A program made the position numbers and the translations under genes. From Cenococcum geophilum 1.58 (taxonomy: Eukaryota; Ascomycota; Dothideomycetes; Gloniales; Gloniaceae), in the NCBI GenBank assembly GCA_001692895.1, contig KV748183.1, positions 2,170,001-2,234,000 on the forward strand: a stretch of DNA of 64,000 nucleotides, written 5' to 3'. The notes beneath the pieces are model-generated. The model saw only the letters and a program-made list of their open reading frames with translations, was not told where the DNA came from and ran no database searches. Numbering within the stretch: the stretch's first letter is position 1; the number at the start of each line of letters is the position of its first letter. This document shows positions 20,960 to 33,578 of the stretch, piece after piece.

Positions 20960-22300
20960 GTACTAAATTCTTATCCCTTTTTAGGGGTAGTAGCCTAATA
21001 ACATAGCGGTTTACAAAGGCCACAACTATATAGCGGCAACCCTCTGTTAAGAAGACAACCTGTATTTATTAACTATATTACAGCCTATTAACCTAATAGC
21101 GAGACGAGGACGTACTAGTATAATATATACTACTAAGTCTGGGGATCGGCCCTAAGATAATATAGGTGAACCTATATTATCCTAGACAGAACTAGAAGCT
21201 ATAGGTAAAGGGGATATATAGGAAGAAATATAACGGCTAGAGAATAAGAAGCTACAACTCCTAGAGTAAAGAAAACTATACTTACTTAGGGAAGAGGTAG
21301 AAGTGCTAAGATAGCGTTAACGCGGTAAGGTAACGTTAACTCCCATTCCTAACCTATCTCTATAACCTTAAACAATCCTATTAAAGTACTTAGGGGGTAG
21401 CCTAATGTATTTAAGTCTTAAGCGGAGGGCTACTAATACATTAGGCGCTCTATTAAAACGGGCTGTTAAGATAGAGAAGATTGCTCTGTATTATGGCAAG
21501 TCCATATAAAAGCACTAAGACTTCCGCGACAGCTTAAAGCTAGCGTTCCGCCTAAAGCGCGACGGCTTTATAAATAAGGATACTAAAGTCGCGTTTACTA
21601 TATAATATGTAAAGGGAACCAATTAAACCCTTTAGCTATAGTATAAAGATAACCGTCTAGGTACGTAGTTTACCTAGAAGGAGCTTATAGAATTCCTACT
21701 TAACTAGATTAAAAGTCCTATTAATTAAGAACTCTATATAGCCTTAACCTATATAAAGGTAATACAGCGAACCAATTAACTAGTAAATAAGTTTATTGCT
21801 TACCTAACCTCCTTAAAAGCGCAAATTAATCCTCCTTATAATATAAAGTATTTAATAATATATCTGTTTATAAAGCTGCGGCTAGAGCTATAGGTTACTA
21901 TTACTAACTATCAAAAATTCCCTTAAACTTAAGACCAGCTAGTTTCCCTAGCTACCCTATTAGAGGAAAACCAGAAGAGTATAAGCGCCCTATAGGGTAA
22001 AAGCAATAGGCGCGCCGCGAATTTAAATATAAAAACTACCTAGTTAGGTAATTTAGGGAAAGCGGACTTTAAAACCACCGCCGGCAACTTAATAGTAGGG
22101 CGAAGCAATACCGCCGGGGGTTTAACTTAGCCTAAAGGAAACTGCTTAAAATATAGGCAGCTAGGATATTAGTGGCAATAATATAAAGAGCTATAACGGA
22201 ATTAACTACCGTTAAGCAGCGTAAATACTACCTCTATACTAGGAAAAGATAAGCGCCCTTAGACCTCCTTATAGCTATAGGGTATAAGCTCTTACTAGAT
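20960..22300 (+). pseudogene. Gypsy A-1 leader and Gag
   Basis: After the LTR a leader of roughly 100 bp leads into Gag. The capsid-like part reads KRRATNTLGALLKRAVKIEK near 21420 and LKLAFRLKRDGFINKD near 21540. A zinc knuckle remnant CLKYRQLGYQWQQYK lies at 22139-22190, where two metal ligands have become Tyr. Gag would form the particle that packages element RNA. Start and stop are not precise because of RIP stops. Confidence 0.6.
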
Positions 22301-25300
22301 TATAAGGAAGCTATTACTGTTTTAGGTAAAGTCCTTTCTAAGCAGATCTAGAAGGAGACCTTAGTAATACTTAATATCGGTGCCGAAGTAAATATAATTA
22401 ACCAGTAATTTGTAATGGAGTGTAACTTTAAGACACTAGATATAGAATTACCTACCTACTTCTAGTTAAACAAAACTTAGGTATATTACTATAAAGCCTA
22501 TAAGGTACCATTACGAATAAAGGACAGCTAGGGTAGGATTAGGGAAGTAACCCTTATCTACTATAGAATGGCTAACGCATCCCCCCCTATTACCCTAGAT
22601 ATGCTAGGGTTAAAAAAAGCCTAACTTCTTATTAACTGTAAGGTAAAGGCGTAGCGATAGAAGCTAAATGGCTTGTCCCTATTACTATAAACCCCTAAAG
22701 GTTTCGCGGAGTCTCTCTAAAGGGAATCTAGGGTCTTCGCCCTAGTGATTGCTAGATTAATACCTAGTAAATAAGATAATAACAGCTTGCCGGTCCTTCC
22801 CCCACAGTTAAAAAAAGCTAGCGATATCTTCTTATATAAGGAAGTAGGAAATCTACCCCAATATCACTAGGGCGACTATACTATTAACCTAAAAGAGGGA
22901 CAGGAGGTCCTATATAGACCGCTTTATAACCTCTTAATTAAGGAGCTAAAGGTACTAAGGGAGTACTTAGATAACGCCTTAGCTAAAGGCTAGATCTAAC
23001 CAAGTACTAGTCCCATAGGGGCACCTATCCTATTTATACCTAAAAAAGATAGGAAGTTGCGGCTCTATATAAACTATAAAGGCCTTAATAAGGTAACAAT
23101 TAAGAATCGTCTCGCACTACTATTAATTAGTAAGACCTTAGACCGCTTAGTAGGTTCTAAGATCTTCACTAAGTTAGATCTAATAAATGCGTACTACCGC
23201 CTTTATATCCGTTAGGGTAATAAGTAAAAGACGGCGTTCCGCACGCGTTATAGCCACTTTAAGTATTTAGTTTTGCCTTTTAGGTTAACTAACGGACTAG
23301 CGACCTTTTAGGGCTATATTAATCAAGCCTTATTAGGACTAGTAGACGTCTTCTATATAGTCTACCTTAATAATATTCTAATTTTCTTAGAAAATCTAGA
23401 GGAACACTAGCGCCACGTACTAGAAGTACTACGTAGGTTATAGTAATATTAACTATATATAAACCTTAAGAAGTGCAGGTTTAGTGTATAAGAGGTTAAG
23501 TTCCTAGGATATATTATTAGTCCTAAAGGCGTAGCGATAGATCCTAGCTGGGTAGAAGCCATTACTAAGTAAGAGAGCCCTTAATCCTATAGGGATATCT
23601 AGGTCTTCTTAGGTTTTACTAACTTCTATTACTAGTTTATTTATAAGTATTCTACTATTATAAAGCCTATTACTAATCTCCTTAAGGGAGTAAAGAACGG
23701 CTATAAAGCTAGACCTTTTAGTTAGCTAGAAGAGGCGGAGTAGGCAATACACTGGCTCTACGACGCCTTTATAACAACGCCGCTCCTATAACACTATACG
23801 CTAGGCTTACTAACCTAGTTAGAGACTAATGCCTCTATATAAGGCCTAGCAGTAATTATATCACAGCTATTTAAAGATAGCCTTTAGCATCTAATAGCTT
23901 TTTAGTCTAGGAAGCTTTCGCTAGCAGAGCGTAATTATAAGACCTATAATTAGGAGCTACTAGCTATTATAGAGGCTTTTAAGTATTAGAGATACTATAT
24001 TAAGGGGCTATTAAGCCGCCTAGAAGTGCTTATAGATTATAATAATCTAAAGGGTTTTATAAAAGTAAAAGCCCTTAATAGACGGCAAGCCAGATAGGCT
24101 ATAGCATTAGCTGCCTATAACTTTATAATTAAGCATAGAGTGGGAAAAACGAACCCCGCAGACGCGCCGTTAAGGCGACCCCTAGGCATAGGGGGTCCGC
24201 CAGAAGAAGACACTATGCTACTACTGCTTTAAAGGACTTTGGGAATATAGGGCCACCAACTTAAAGTAAAAGTCCTATTAGGTGTATAAGAAAGCGAGCC
24301 TTTTATAAAGGTATCGTTTTTATAGCTATAAGCCAGTAACCTAACAGCGGTACGCCTAGGCTATATAGCATTACGGTTTAACTAGGCAACCTATACGTAT
24401 ACTATTAAGCAGCGTATAATAAAGACCCAAGTTAGAGAAGCTAGTACTTAAGAGAGTGCTTATAAGTCTAGTACGGAAACCGTTATTAAGCTTATTAAAG
24501 GACTCTAGATTAAAGATAACTTTATACTACAAAGGTGTAGTAATAGCGTAGATCTACAAGACGCTATTAACGCGCCCACTTAAAGCTAGTGTGGCAGTTT
24601 AATTCTACTAAACTACTTTATTACCGTAGGAGGTTATATATACCCCTAGACCCAGCAGTTTATATAAAGCTCCTACAGATCTACCACAATAATGCCCTAG
24701 CTGGCCACTTTAGTAAAAAAAAGACCCTAGATCTACTCTCGCGTAAGTACTACTAGCCTAGTATAACTACGGACGTTATAAACTATATCTTTACCTATAA
24801 TCTATGCCAGTATATATATACGCCTTAATATCGCCCTTATAGCGAGCTTTAAGCGCTACCTTACCCGGACTAGCCGTGGTAAGAGATTATAATAGACTTT
24901 ATTATAGGCCTACCGCCTAGTAAATAAGGCGATAAGGTATATAACGCAATATATATAATAGTTAACCGCTATACTAAGATGGCCTTATATCTGCCTATAG
25001 TAAAAACTATTACTATAACCGAACTCGCGGATCTCTTCTTTAATAAAGTAGTACGCCGTTTCGGAGCCCCTAGGGGGATTATATTTAATTACAGTAGTAT
25101 CTTTACTAGTAAGTTCTAGTTAGAACTATGCTTTACTATAAAGATAAAATATAGGCTAAGTACGGCCTTTTACCTATAAATAGATAGGTAAACAAAACAC
25201 TAGAACTAAACCCTAAAGTATTACCTCTGTATATTTTATAACAAAAAGCAGAGTAACTAGGTAGGCCTTTTATTACTAGCCAAATTCGCCTATAATAATA

Positions 25301-25910
25301 CTAAATATAGCACGATAGGTATAAGCCCGTTCTATACCTACTATAGGTTTTACCTATATTTAGAATATAAGGTTTAGGCGGACAATAATAGTTCTATTCT
25401 AGCCGCCTCTAAAAGGATTAAAAGAATATCCTTTAAACGCGAAGCGCTAGCGAAACACTAAAAGCACGCCGCCGAGGCGTAGGCGAAATACTATAATCGT
25501 TATTACTAACTATAGGTATATAAAGTAGGGGATCTAGTCTTGCTATTAACTAAGAACCTTAAACTAAAAAGGCTAAGCAAGAAACTTATAGCACGCTTTA
25601 TTAGACATTTTAGTATAGCTAAACTAGTTAAAAAGTAAGTATACTAACTATATCTACTTACGTCTTACTATATCTACCTAATGTTCTATATTAGCTTACT
25701 AGAGCTATATAAACAACATAAGGGCACTATTAGAGACCCTCTACTAGGGCCTATTAAGCTAGACGATTAAGAGGACTAAGAGGACTAATATAAGGTAAAA
25801 GAAGTATATAAAAAAAGGGATATAACTAAACCCTACAGTACCTAGTTAAGTAAAAAAGCTAGCTAAAAGAATATAATAAATAGGTCTTAGTAGAGGATAT
25901 TAATAAAGAT
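22300..25910 (+). pseudogene. Gypsy A-1 Pol: protease, RT, RNase H, integrase, chromodomain
   Basis: Protease: LNIGAEVNIIN at 22357-22415, where the D-S-G of the active site reads [52 protein letters not shown] and YLNNILIF at 23366-23390 (Asp pair to Asn pair). RNase H: LETNASI near 23820 and LAERNYKTYNQELLAI near 23920. Integrase: zinc-binding start near 24680, IIIDFIIGLP at 24885, FNYSSIFTSKF near 25085. The C-terminus has a degraded chromodomain (QYKVKEVYKKRDI) near 25780. Chromodomain gypsy elements use it to target heterochromatin. Inactive. Confidence 0.8.
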
Positions 25911-26076
25911 ACAAAGGAGATATATAATAGTTACTTTACCCTAAGGGGTAAATAAAAAGGAAAGTAGGTAGGAAAATAAAAAACTTTTAATTATAACTAA
26001 GATTACGCCTTACTAGTGGGGCAATAACAGAACGACGGTAGAGTAATGGTAGTATGCTAACAGAAATATAGATACT

Positions 26077-26991
26077 CTATAGCTCTATTAAATCCTCCCT
26101 TTCCTTCCCTCCTTCCTTATCCTTCTCCTCCTCTCCCTCTTTATCCTCCTCCTCTCCCTCTTTATCCTCCTCCTCTCCCTCTTTATCCTCCTCCTCTCCC
26201 TCTTTATTCTCCTCCTCTCCCTCTTTATCCTCCTCCTCTCCCTCTTTATCCTCCTCCTCTCCCTCCTTCTTACCCTCCTTACCCTTATTCTCCTCCTTAT
26301 CCCTTATAATAGGAGACATATTAGCCTATAGGTACTATTAGCATATACTATAATGGCAAAATACCTACGCTATAACACGTACTAAAGCGCGTATTATATT
26401 AAGAATTCCTTTAAAAGTATAACGGATAGCCTATAATTCCTATACTTAGAGTAGGGGAAAGTCTTCGCCCTTTAGGCGCTAGCGAAGACCGTACTTAGCG
26501 CTAGTGCGCACTAAGGCCTTAATATCCTTCGTGAAGGACTTCTAGGCGGTAGCAACGCGAGCATTAAGGTTAGCTATATCCCCGCTAGTAACCCGCTAGC
26601 GCTTAGCCCTATTAATAAGGGTAAGTAGCTTATTTAGGCGGCTATAGAAGGCCTTAGGGACCTAGTCTATTAGTTATTAGAACCTAAATTAACGCACTTA
26701 AACTTACTAATTAATACGACTTATTTAGTTATTAGTAGTACCCGTAATTACGGTTAGCCTACTTACTATAGGTAGCCTACCTAGCGGTGGCTATACGCTT
26801 GGCGTAGTAAAGGCAAATTAGTTTAAGTAAGGCTAGGGGAGCACCTTATAAACAACGAGGAAGCTTAGATGGCGTCTAGTAGGGTTAGTAACAGCTATAA
26901 GCTAGTATAAAAAATACTTACGGAAGACTTACCAACAGGCAGACCAGCAGCGCTACACTTACAATTTATAATTAATTAAAAGTTAGAAAGA
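26077..26991 (-). pseudogene. Antisense ORF between pol and 3' LTR of gypsy A-1
   Basis: On the minus strand codons starting at positions divisible by 3 give one long frame: AVTNPTRRHLSFLVVYKV near 26870, GRLPIVSRLTVITGTTNN, VPKAFYSRLNKLLTLINRAK, SGDIANLNARVATA (26586 down), IKALVRTSAKYGL, then MSPIIRDKEENK (26319) and an acidic seven-residue repeat EGEEEDK. Stops fall only at Gln/Trp-compatible codons. Gypsy A-2 carries the same frame. Its 5' part is cut by the gypsy B insertion at 27006. Some plant gypsy lineages carry antisense ORFs here; I know of no function for this one. Confidence 0.55.
26120..26275. repeat. 21-bp repeat encoding EGEEEDK on the minus strand
   Basis: About seven units of TCCTCCTCCTCTCCCTCTTTA. 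The unit is seven codons, so it lengthens the acidic tail of the antisense frame without shifting it. Gypsy A-2 has only one to two units at the matching place (34410-34445). Confidence 0.85.
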
Positions 26992-27005
26992 AGGCGAGCC
27001 GTAGG

Positions 27006-27225
27006 TATTAGGTGAAACCTAAGTAGATAGTTATATAGCCGTAAGGTACGGGCGACCCTAGGGCAACCTAGGGGTGACTCGCCCGTAAGGCACGTGCTCT
27101 ACACATGCCTAGGGAAAACCCTTCCTACCTCGCACATAGACTCCTCCTTTTTCCCTTAAGGATTTGTCTCTGTCTATATAATACACCTATTGTTCTATTA
27201 TTGGACTCCCTATCCACATCCTTAC
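27006..27225 (+). repeat. Gypsy B 5' LTR (220 bp)
   Basis: TATTAGGTGAAACCTAAG to CCACATCCTTAC, with an internal inverted pair ACGGGCGACC / GGTGACTCGCCCGT. It is almost identical to the 3' copy. Confidence 0.9.
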
Positions 27226-27264
27226 CAATCCCCTTAGGAGGATAGCCGGTTTAATTTTTCTATA

Positions 27265-28330
27265 ATGCCTCTGAAAAGAAAACCAACGCCTACACCCAAC
27301 AGTAATACGCTAGCGATGCGACCGCAGAATGCCTTAGGATCTAGTATAGATGAAACCGCTAAAAGTATACTAGTAGCATCTAAGCCACCTTCTAAACCTT
27401 AAAACGATTAGATATCTATAAACGCTAGAGACTAGTTTAACTTATATACCTAGGCTTAATAGGAGCTAAGTAAGGTTACTAGCGTCCTACCTAATACCGC
27501 TAATATAAAGGAGCTAGATAAGCTGGCTAAGAAAATAGCCAACTTACGGAGTATTATTAATTCGATAAAGCCCTTCCGTTGCCTCTCTAGTAAAGAGTAT
27601 AAGTTACGTAGCAAACGCATACGCCGATTAAATCTCGACGCCCTGGTTAAGAAGTTACTACCCAATATTAGTGGTACTACTTAACAGCATTTCAACCGGT
27701 GGATCGCCGCAGTTAAGAACCGATTTAAGGTTAATAACGCTGACTACGACTGCGAGCGACGCACGCGCTAGGCTATTAAAGGTCTTGCAAAAGAGAAGAT
27801 AATTGCCTAACTAGTTTATCGCCGGTTAGGTACTAAGGACAAGGGTCCTTTACTATAGGATAAATTTAAGACTATGGTCTAAGACCAGATCAGGAACCCC
27901 ATAGTAAGACGCTTTAATAACGCTATAACGTACTATACGGCTGTTATAAAGGAAAACTAGAGGTTCGACATCTTCCTAGCCCGTATGCGTAGCTTAGAGG
28001 ACCTCTTCTTATATACCCCTTTTATTAATCCTAAACAATAGGTAGACTTTTGGTTCTTATATCTCCCAGCCCACCTATAAGCAGAGCTTTTCCGCCAGAA
28101 CTTCACCCAACGGGTAAGAACCGCTAAAGACCTCTTTAACGAAATCCGCCGTATAGAGCAATTGCTTAATACCACAAAGCTCGCGGAAGATCGCGTAAGT
28201 GGTAGCGGCAAATTATTGCGTATGAAGCGTGGTCGCAATATAGGCTCCGTAGAGTTAGGCTTAGGGAATAGAACCTAAAAAGGGCGACGCTTTTTTAAGT
28301 AAACTCCCGGGGAGACCACCTAAAAGCTAG
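27265..28330 (+). pseudogene. Gypsy B Gag
   Basis: The ATG at 27265 (MPLKRKPTPTPNSN) lies 39 bp beyond the LTR. A helical, basic protein follows: IKELDKLAKKIANLRSII near 27515, KEYKLRSKRIRRLNLDALVKK near 27600, and an RVRTAKDLFNEIRRIEQLL stretch near 28115. A Gly/Arg-rich tail runs to about 28270. No zinc knuckle is readable. The stop near 28300 could be a RIP stop rather than the true end. Confidence 0.6.
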
Positions 28331-28479
28331 ATAGCTTAGGGGACCCCCCAGACGCCAGTACTACGCAGGTAAGTTAAAGGACCGCAGGCGGCTACTATAA
28401 GGAATACTAAAAGCAGGCTAATAAAGAGAAGTTAGCTCGGGCTTCAGAAAACCTAAAGCCCTAGTAGCGTATCTCTCTT

Positions 28480-31400
28480 AACTGCAACTAGGGCCTAATA
28501 TAAAGGGAGAGAAGAAACGCATTATAGTATATGTTACGATAAATACGCCCTAGGGTGAAGTCCGCCTACGTGCTTTATATAATAATAGGTGCTAAATTAA
28601 CCTTATTAATTAAGATGTCGTCTATAAGTTTAACCTGCCTATACGCTACGCGCTACGTTTACGTAAACCTATTATACGTTTCCTTAATAGTAACTAGATA
28701 ATAATCTAGGATGCTTATAATCTAACGGTTACCACTAGTGACTCCTAGGGTACCCCTTGCACTATTAGCCCGCAGACCTTTTAGGGCGGCTTATTTAATA
28801 GTTACGATATAGTCCTTAGATAGAATTAGCTCGCAAAAGCAGATCTATTAATTAGCTTCCGTTTTAGATAGTTCGTTTAGGGTACTTTAGACCCCAGATG
28901 CCTCTAGATAGTTACCCTTAACGCTCTTCTAGTAGATATTAAGGCTGGCGAAATAGTCTATTCGCTATAGCTAGAAGACTCCTTCTCTACGCTGGTCGTG
29001 AATATAATAGAGGACCTATCGTTACTAGCAGCGAGTACCTATATAGACCCTCCGGACGTAGAGATACCGGTTATAAATATAATAGAGGACCTATTATTAC
29101 TGGCAGCGAGTACCCGTAAAGACCCTTTGGTGCCAGTATAGATTGCCTTAACTTAGGGGGGAGGTGATCGAAACCCTAAAACTATTAAGTATACTGCAGC
29201 AGAGCTATATATACTCTTAGTGCAAGCACACCTATAAAACGCATGTCGGCTGCACCCTTTTCTTTACTAGCTCCTAGAAGTATACTACTATATAATAGTC
29301 GCTTCGACCTCCGTGGCCCCTAGCCTACTAAATATATATAAAGAGGAAATTAATATCTTCTCTAACGAGCTAGCAAGCATGCTACCGCAAAACTCTAAGT
29401 ACGACTATGCGATCGACTTAAAAGAAGGCAAAACACTACCGTAAATGCCCCTCTATAACCTTTTATAGAAAGAGTTACAGATCTTATAAGAGTACCTAGA
29501 CAGTACTCTTAAAAAGGGCTAGATTAGGCCTAGCAAGTCGCCTACTAGAGCGCCCATCCTCTTTGTGCCGAAAGTAGACGGTATAATGCGGCTATATGTT
29601 AACTATAGACGCCTAAACAAGATCACGATCAAAAATTAGTACCCCCTACCGCTAGTCGGCGAACTCTTTAATAGGCTTAGCCATGCGAAGATATTTACAA
29701 AGCTGGACCTTTGTGATGCGTACTATAGGATTTGTATTAAAAAGGGAGATAAATGGAAGACCGCATTTAAAACACGCTACGGTCACTTTAAGTACCTAGT
29801 AATACCCTTTAGTCTTACTAACGCCCCTATAACTTTCTAGAGCTATATTTATAAAGCCCTAGGAACCCTAGTGGATACTATCTATATAGTTTACCTAGAT
29901 AATATTCTTATCTACTTAAATGATAAGGATAAGTACGTTAAGCACGTTAAGTAAGTACTGCGACAGCTCCGCGCTTAGGGCCTATACGCCAAACTGTTAA
30001 AATATATCTTTTATACTAAGAACGTTAAGTTCCTAGGTTTTATTATTACCCCTAGGGGTATTATAATGGACCTTAACCGCGTAAAAGCTATTAAGGAATA
30101 GCCTAAGCCTGAGTCCTATAGGGATATCTAGGTCTTCCTTAGCTTTGCTAACTTCTATAGGCGATTTATCTAGAACTACTCGGATACCGCATACCCCCTG
30201 CACGTATATCTTATATAGGCATATCGCGACCCAACGTTAGATGGGGAGAAGAAGAAGAAGCGTAAGTTAAAAGGGCCTACTAAATGGTACCAAACTTGGT
30301 CCTGGCCCAATAATGCGCAGCAGGTGTTCCGTAAGCTACGCGCTGCGTTTACGCAGGCTTCTCTACTTTACCACTTTGACCCTAATCTACCCCTAATAGT
30401 GATTACTAACGCTTCTAACTATGCCTATAGCGGTATACTTCTACAGCCTTTAGGGCAGGGGGATTAACTCCACTGGCACCCGATCGCTTATTGCAGTTAG
30501 AAGCTTATTAGCCTAAAAGTACGGTATAATACGCATGATAAAGAACTACTCGCTATAGTGCAATATTTTAAGATGTAGCGTCATTACCTTAAACACGCCG
30601 CGTATGTAACGCGCGTGCTCTGCGATTATAATAATCTTAGGTACTTTATAACTACTAAGAGCTTATTTACTTATTAGGCCTAGTACGCCAAGGAACTAGC
30701 TAAGTTTAATTTTAAAATTAAATATAAGCTAGGTAAAGCAAATCCCGCTAATATACTATCCCGGCGCCTGGATTATACTAAAGGCTTTAAAAATAGTAGT
30801 AAGAGGACACTCCTTAATGCCATGCTGCCTATATTGTAGTAAAAGTTGCGGGTTATGGGCCTTATAGGCGGCCCTAGTGCTACTACACTAAACTAGCGAG
30901 TANCATGCGTGTAGTATGCGAGTGACCCTTATGAACTTGGCGCCAGCGGACTAGAGCGTCCTGCCATTCTCTTTAAGACTACTTTAACTAACCTAATAGC
31001 GCTTAACCCTAGGGAAGACCCCTTAGCCTAGGCTACGGTCCCCCGTGACGACCTAGTAAGTTACCTGCGCATTATACGTTACTTTACTAGCACCGACTTT
31101 ACGCAGAGTCTTATGCTATGGTAAGAGGTAGTAGTAGCTGCTTTAGCTAAAACAGCGTTTACGGAACACCCCCCTAAGTCACTAGTTAATTTTATTTGTG
31201 GAGTATAAAAAAGGGACGCCTTTACACGCTTTATATGTAATTAGTTAACCTAGGAACGAGTTCCTACCAGTAATAAGGACTATACCCTTAATAATTAAGG
31301 ACTCCTAAGGTAAAATAATAAGATCTAGGTGCCGAATTGCATACTACTATGATAGGAGATCCTTAAGCGGAATTATGATAATCCTATGGGCGGCCATTAT

Positions 31401-32700
31401 AGTTTCAACCATACTTTTGAGGTAATTGCGCGGAAGTATGCTTGGAACAGCCTTACCCAAAACCTCCGTAAATACCTAGATAATTGCGATGCCTACTAAT
31501 GCTCTAAATCGCGCCGCTATAAACCCTATAGTAAGCTACAGCCTTTCTAGGTCCCTACCTGGGCCTAGCGGCATTATTTACTTAACTTTATTACGGATCT
31601 CCTAGAGTCTAAGACTCCTAATAGTATAGAGCATAACTCCGTCCTTATCCTTATAGACTATTTTATAAAGCTAGTGCGCTACTATCTAGTACGTAAGATA
31701 ATTAATGCTACGCAACTCGCAGAACTCTTATTTAGAATCTTTGCGTAAATAGGGCCTTTAAATAATATTATCTCTAATAGGGGTAGTGTATTTACGAGCG
31801 AGTACTAGAGTACTATATACTACCATCTCCGCGTTTAACGTAAACTTAGCACTACATTCCACCCGTAGATAGATAGTTAGACGGAGCGTCAGAACTAGGA
31901 GCTTAAGGTATACCTACATATATTCACAAACTAGGAACAGTCCAATTGGGCCTCCCTACTTAAAGAAGTAGCCTTTGCCTATAACTTTAAGGTCCATACC
32001 ACAATAAAGCGTTCCCCCATTAAGCTCGCCTATGGCTAGCTACTAAACGTCCCAGACAGAGTTCTAAATAGCGTCTAAGACGCCTGGCAAGGTAGGGAGG
32101 AGTCCAAGTTAACAAATGTCCAACTCGCAGAGACGTATCTATAACGCCTACGCCTTATATATAAGGCAGCGGCGGCGTTAATAATACACGCCTAAAAGCT
32201 TTAGGCAAAATACTATAATTGTCACTACCTGGCCAAGCACTTCGCCGTTAGTAAACGAGTTCTACTCTCCTCCAAAAACATCCGCACGAAACATCCCTAT
32301 AAAAAGCTTAACTATAAGTTTATAGGACCGTTTTAGATCCTAGAGCGCGTAGGGCAGCAAGCATATAAGCTAGAGCTCCTACCTACTATAGCACGGCTCC
32401 ACCTAGTCTTCTATATCTCCCTACTAGAGCCTTATAGGTTACGCCCTAGGTTTTAACCCCCGGTAGTAGAAGAGCTTAAGGAAGGCAGCTAGGAAGTAGA
32501 AGCAATCATTACCTATTAGAATCGTGCTAGACAACCGCAGTACCTTATTAAATGGCTAGGATGGCTAAATAAGTATAATAAATGGAAATACGAGACAGAA
32601 CTTAAGAATTATTAATAACTACTAGATAAGTACCGCAAGCGGGACACCCTAGCCTTATAGCCGAAGCGTAGGCGAAAAGTAAGCGCCGCTATTAAAATAT
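28480..32700 (+). pseudogene. Gypsy B Pol: protease, RT, RNase H, integrase, chromodomain
   Basis: A protease remnant lies near 28570-28640. A 68-bp internal duplication occurs at 28990-29120 (NIIEDLSLLAAST, then NIIEDLLLLAAST). RT: LYNLLQKELQILQEYLDS near 29455, [22 protein letters not shown] and YLDNILIYL at 29895-29925, where one Asp of the pair survives. RNase H: VITNASNYAYSGILLQ near 30400 and HDKELLAIVQYFK. Integrase zinc finger near 31370-31510, then ITDLLES, FTSEYQS and FHPQIDSQTERQNQ near 31860. Chromodomain at about 32500-32640: PQYLIKWLGWLNKYNKWKYETEL. The chromodomain is unusually readable for this window. Confidence 0.85.
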
Positions 32701-32974
32701 AACCTGCATTAAAGCGAAGCAGAGGACATTCTAAGGGATTAAAAAATAAGCAATAATTGCTGTAAGAACTACAGCCTTAATTTAGAAAAGCATCCTTCCT
32801 AAACCTAGTCCGTTACTCTATACTAGCCGAGTAGATTGTTTATATATTAGAGAATAGGCCTATTTATAACCGGGGTCCATTTAACCGGGGTCTATAACCT
32901 GCTGGTAACCCGCCAGTAGTAACCTGTACTAATAACTTATATACTATTCCACGCATATATTACGTAGATAACGC

Positions 32975-33200
32975 ATAAGGCTAAAATATAGGTTAGTAGC
33001 GGGTCTAACGGGTATATAGCCTTACCGTTTTAATCTGGCTGCATATAAATAACCTATAACCTACCCGCGAAGTATACACAGCGCTACGCCGGTATAGCGT
33101 AAGGCTAAAGTAGGGTCAGTGGCGGATTTAATAGGTATATAGCCTTACCGTCTACGAATCTAGCTGTATGCGAATAACCTATAACCTACCCGCGAGGTAC
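32975..33200. repeat. Tandem duplication of about 125 bp in the gypsy B 3' region
   Basis: The block GGTATATAGCCTTACCG ... AATAACCTATAACCTACCCG occurs twice (about 32975-33072 and 33103-33200). Only transitions and small changes separate the copies. Confidence 0.8.
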
Positions 33201-33360
33201 CAGCGACCTACCTATATAAGCGAGCTTTAGAATATTTCTGGTCTACCAAATTTAGGCGACGGTATTAAGCTCCACTGGCTCTACCTATTAAATAGACCAA
33301 TTAGGATTTTCTATGCCGGGTATATAAAATTGCTACTAGCTTAGTTAAATGTGGGGGAGT

Positions 33361-33428
33361 CTTAGTAAGGCAAATCTAACCAATTAAACAACTTTAACCG
33401 CTGGTTAAAGTTCCTTAACATCTTCGCG
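33361..33428 (+). other. 3' module with hairpin, shared with gypsy C
   Basis: CTTAG then AATCTAACCAATTAAACAAC and the near-perfect 11-bp stem AACTTTAACCG / TGGTTAAAGTT, followed by CATCTT. The same block occurs in gypsy C at 39927-39991 on the same strand, although gypsy C itself runs the other way. Confidence 0.6.
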
Positions 33429-33560
33429 CCGCGCATATATACCACCCGTCCCTCTATATAAAAAATTAAGACGCTCTTTTTCCTCCAAATTTTTTCCTTA
33501 CTAAGGTTTTTTATGGGGTTTTATTAAGGCTTAAGTATATAAAGGATCGGGGACAACCCT

Positions 33561-33578
33561 TTTTAAAGGGGGGGGCAT
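33561..33578 (+). promoter_or_regulatory. Gypsy B polypurine tract
   Basis: AAAGGGGGGGG just upstream of the 3' LTR. In LTR elements this RNase H-resistant tract primes plus-strand DNA synthesis. Confidence 0.8.

Noticed and set aside
27957..28238. 93-codon minus-strand frame in gypsy B
   Set aside because: Antisense to Gag, with no counterpart elsewhere, unlike the conserved antisense frame of gypsy A.
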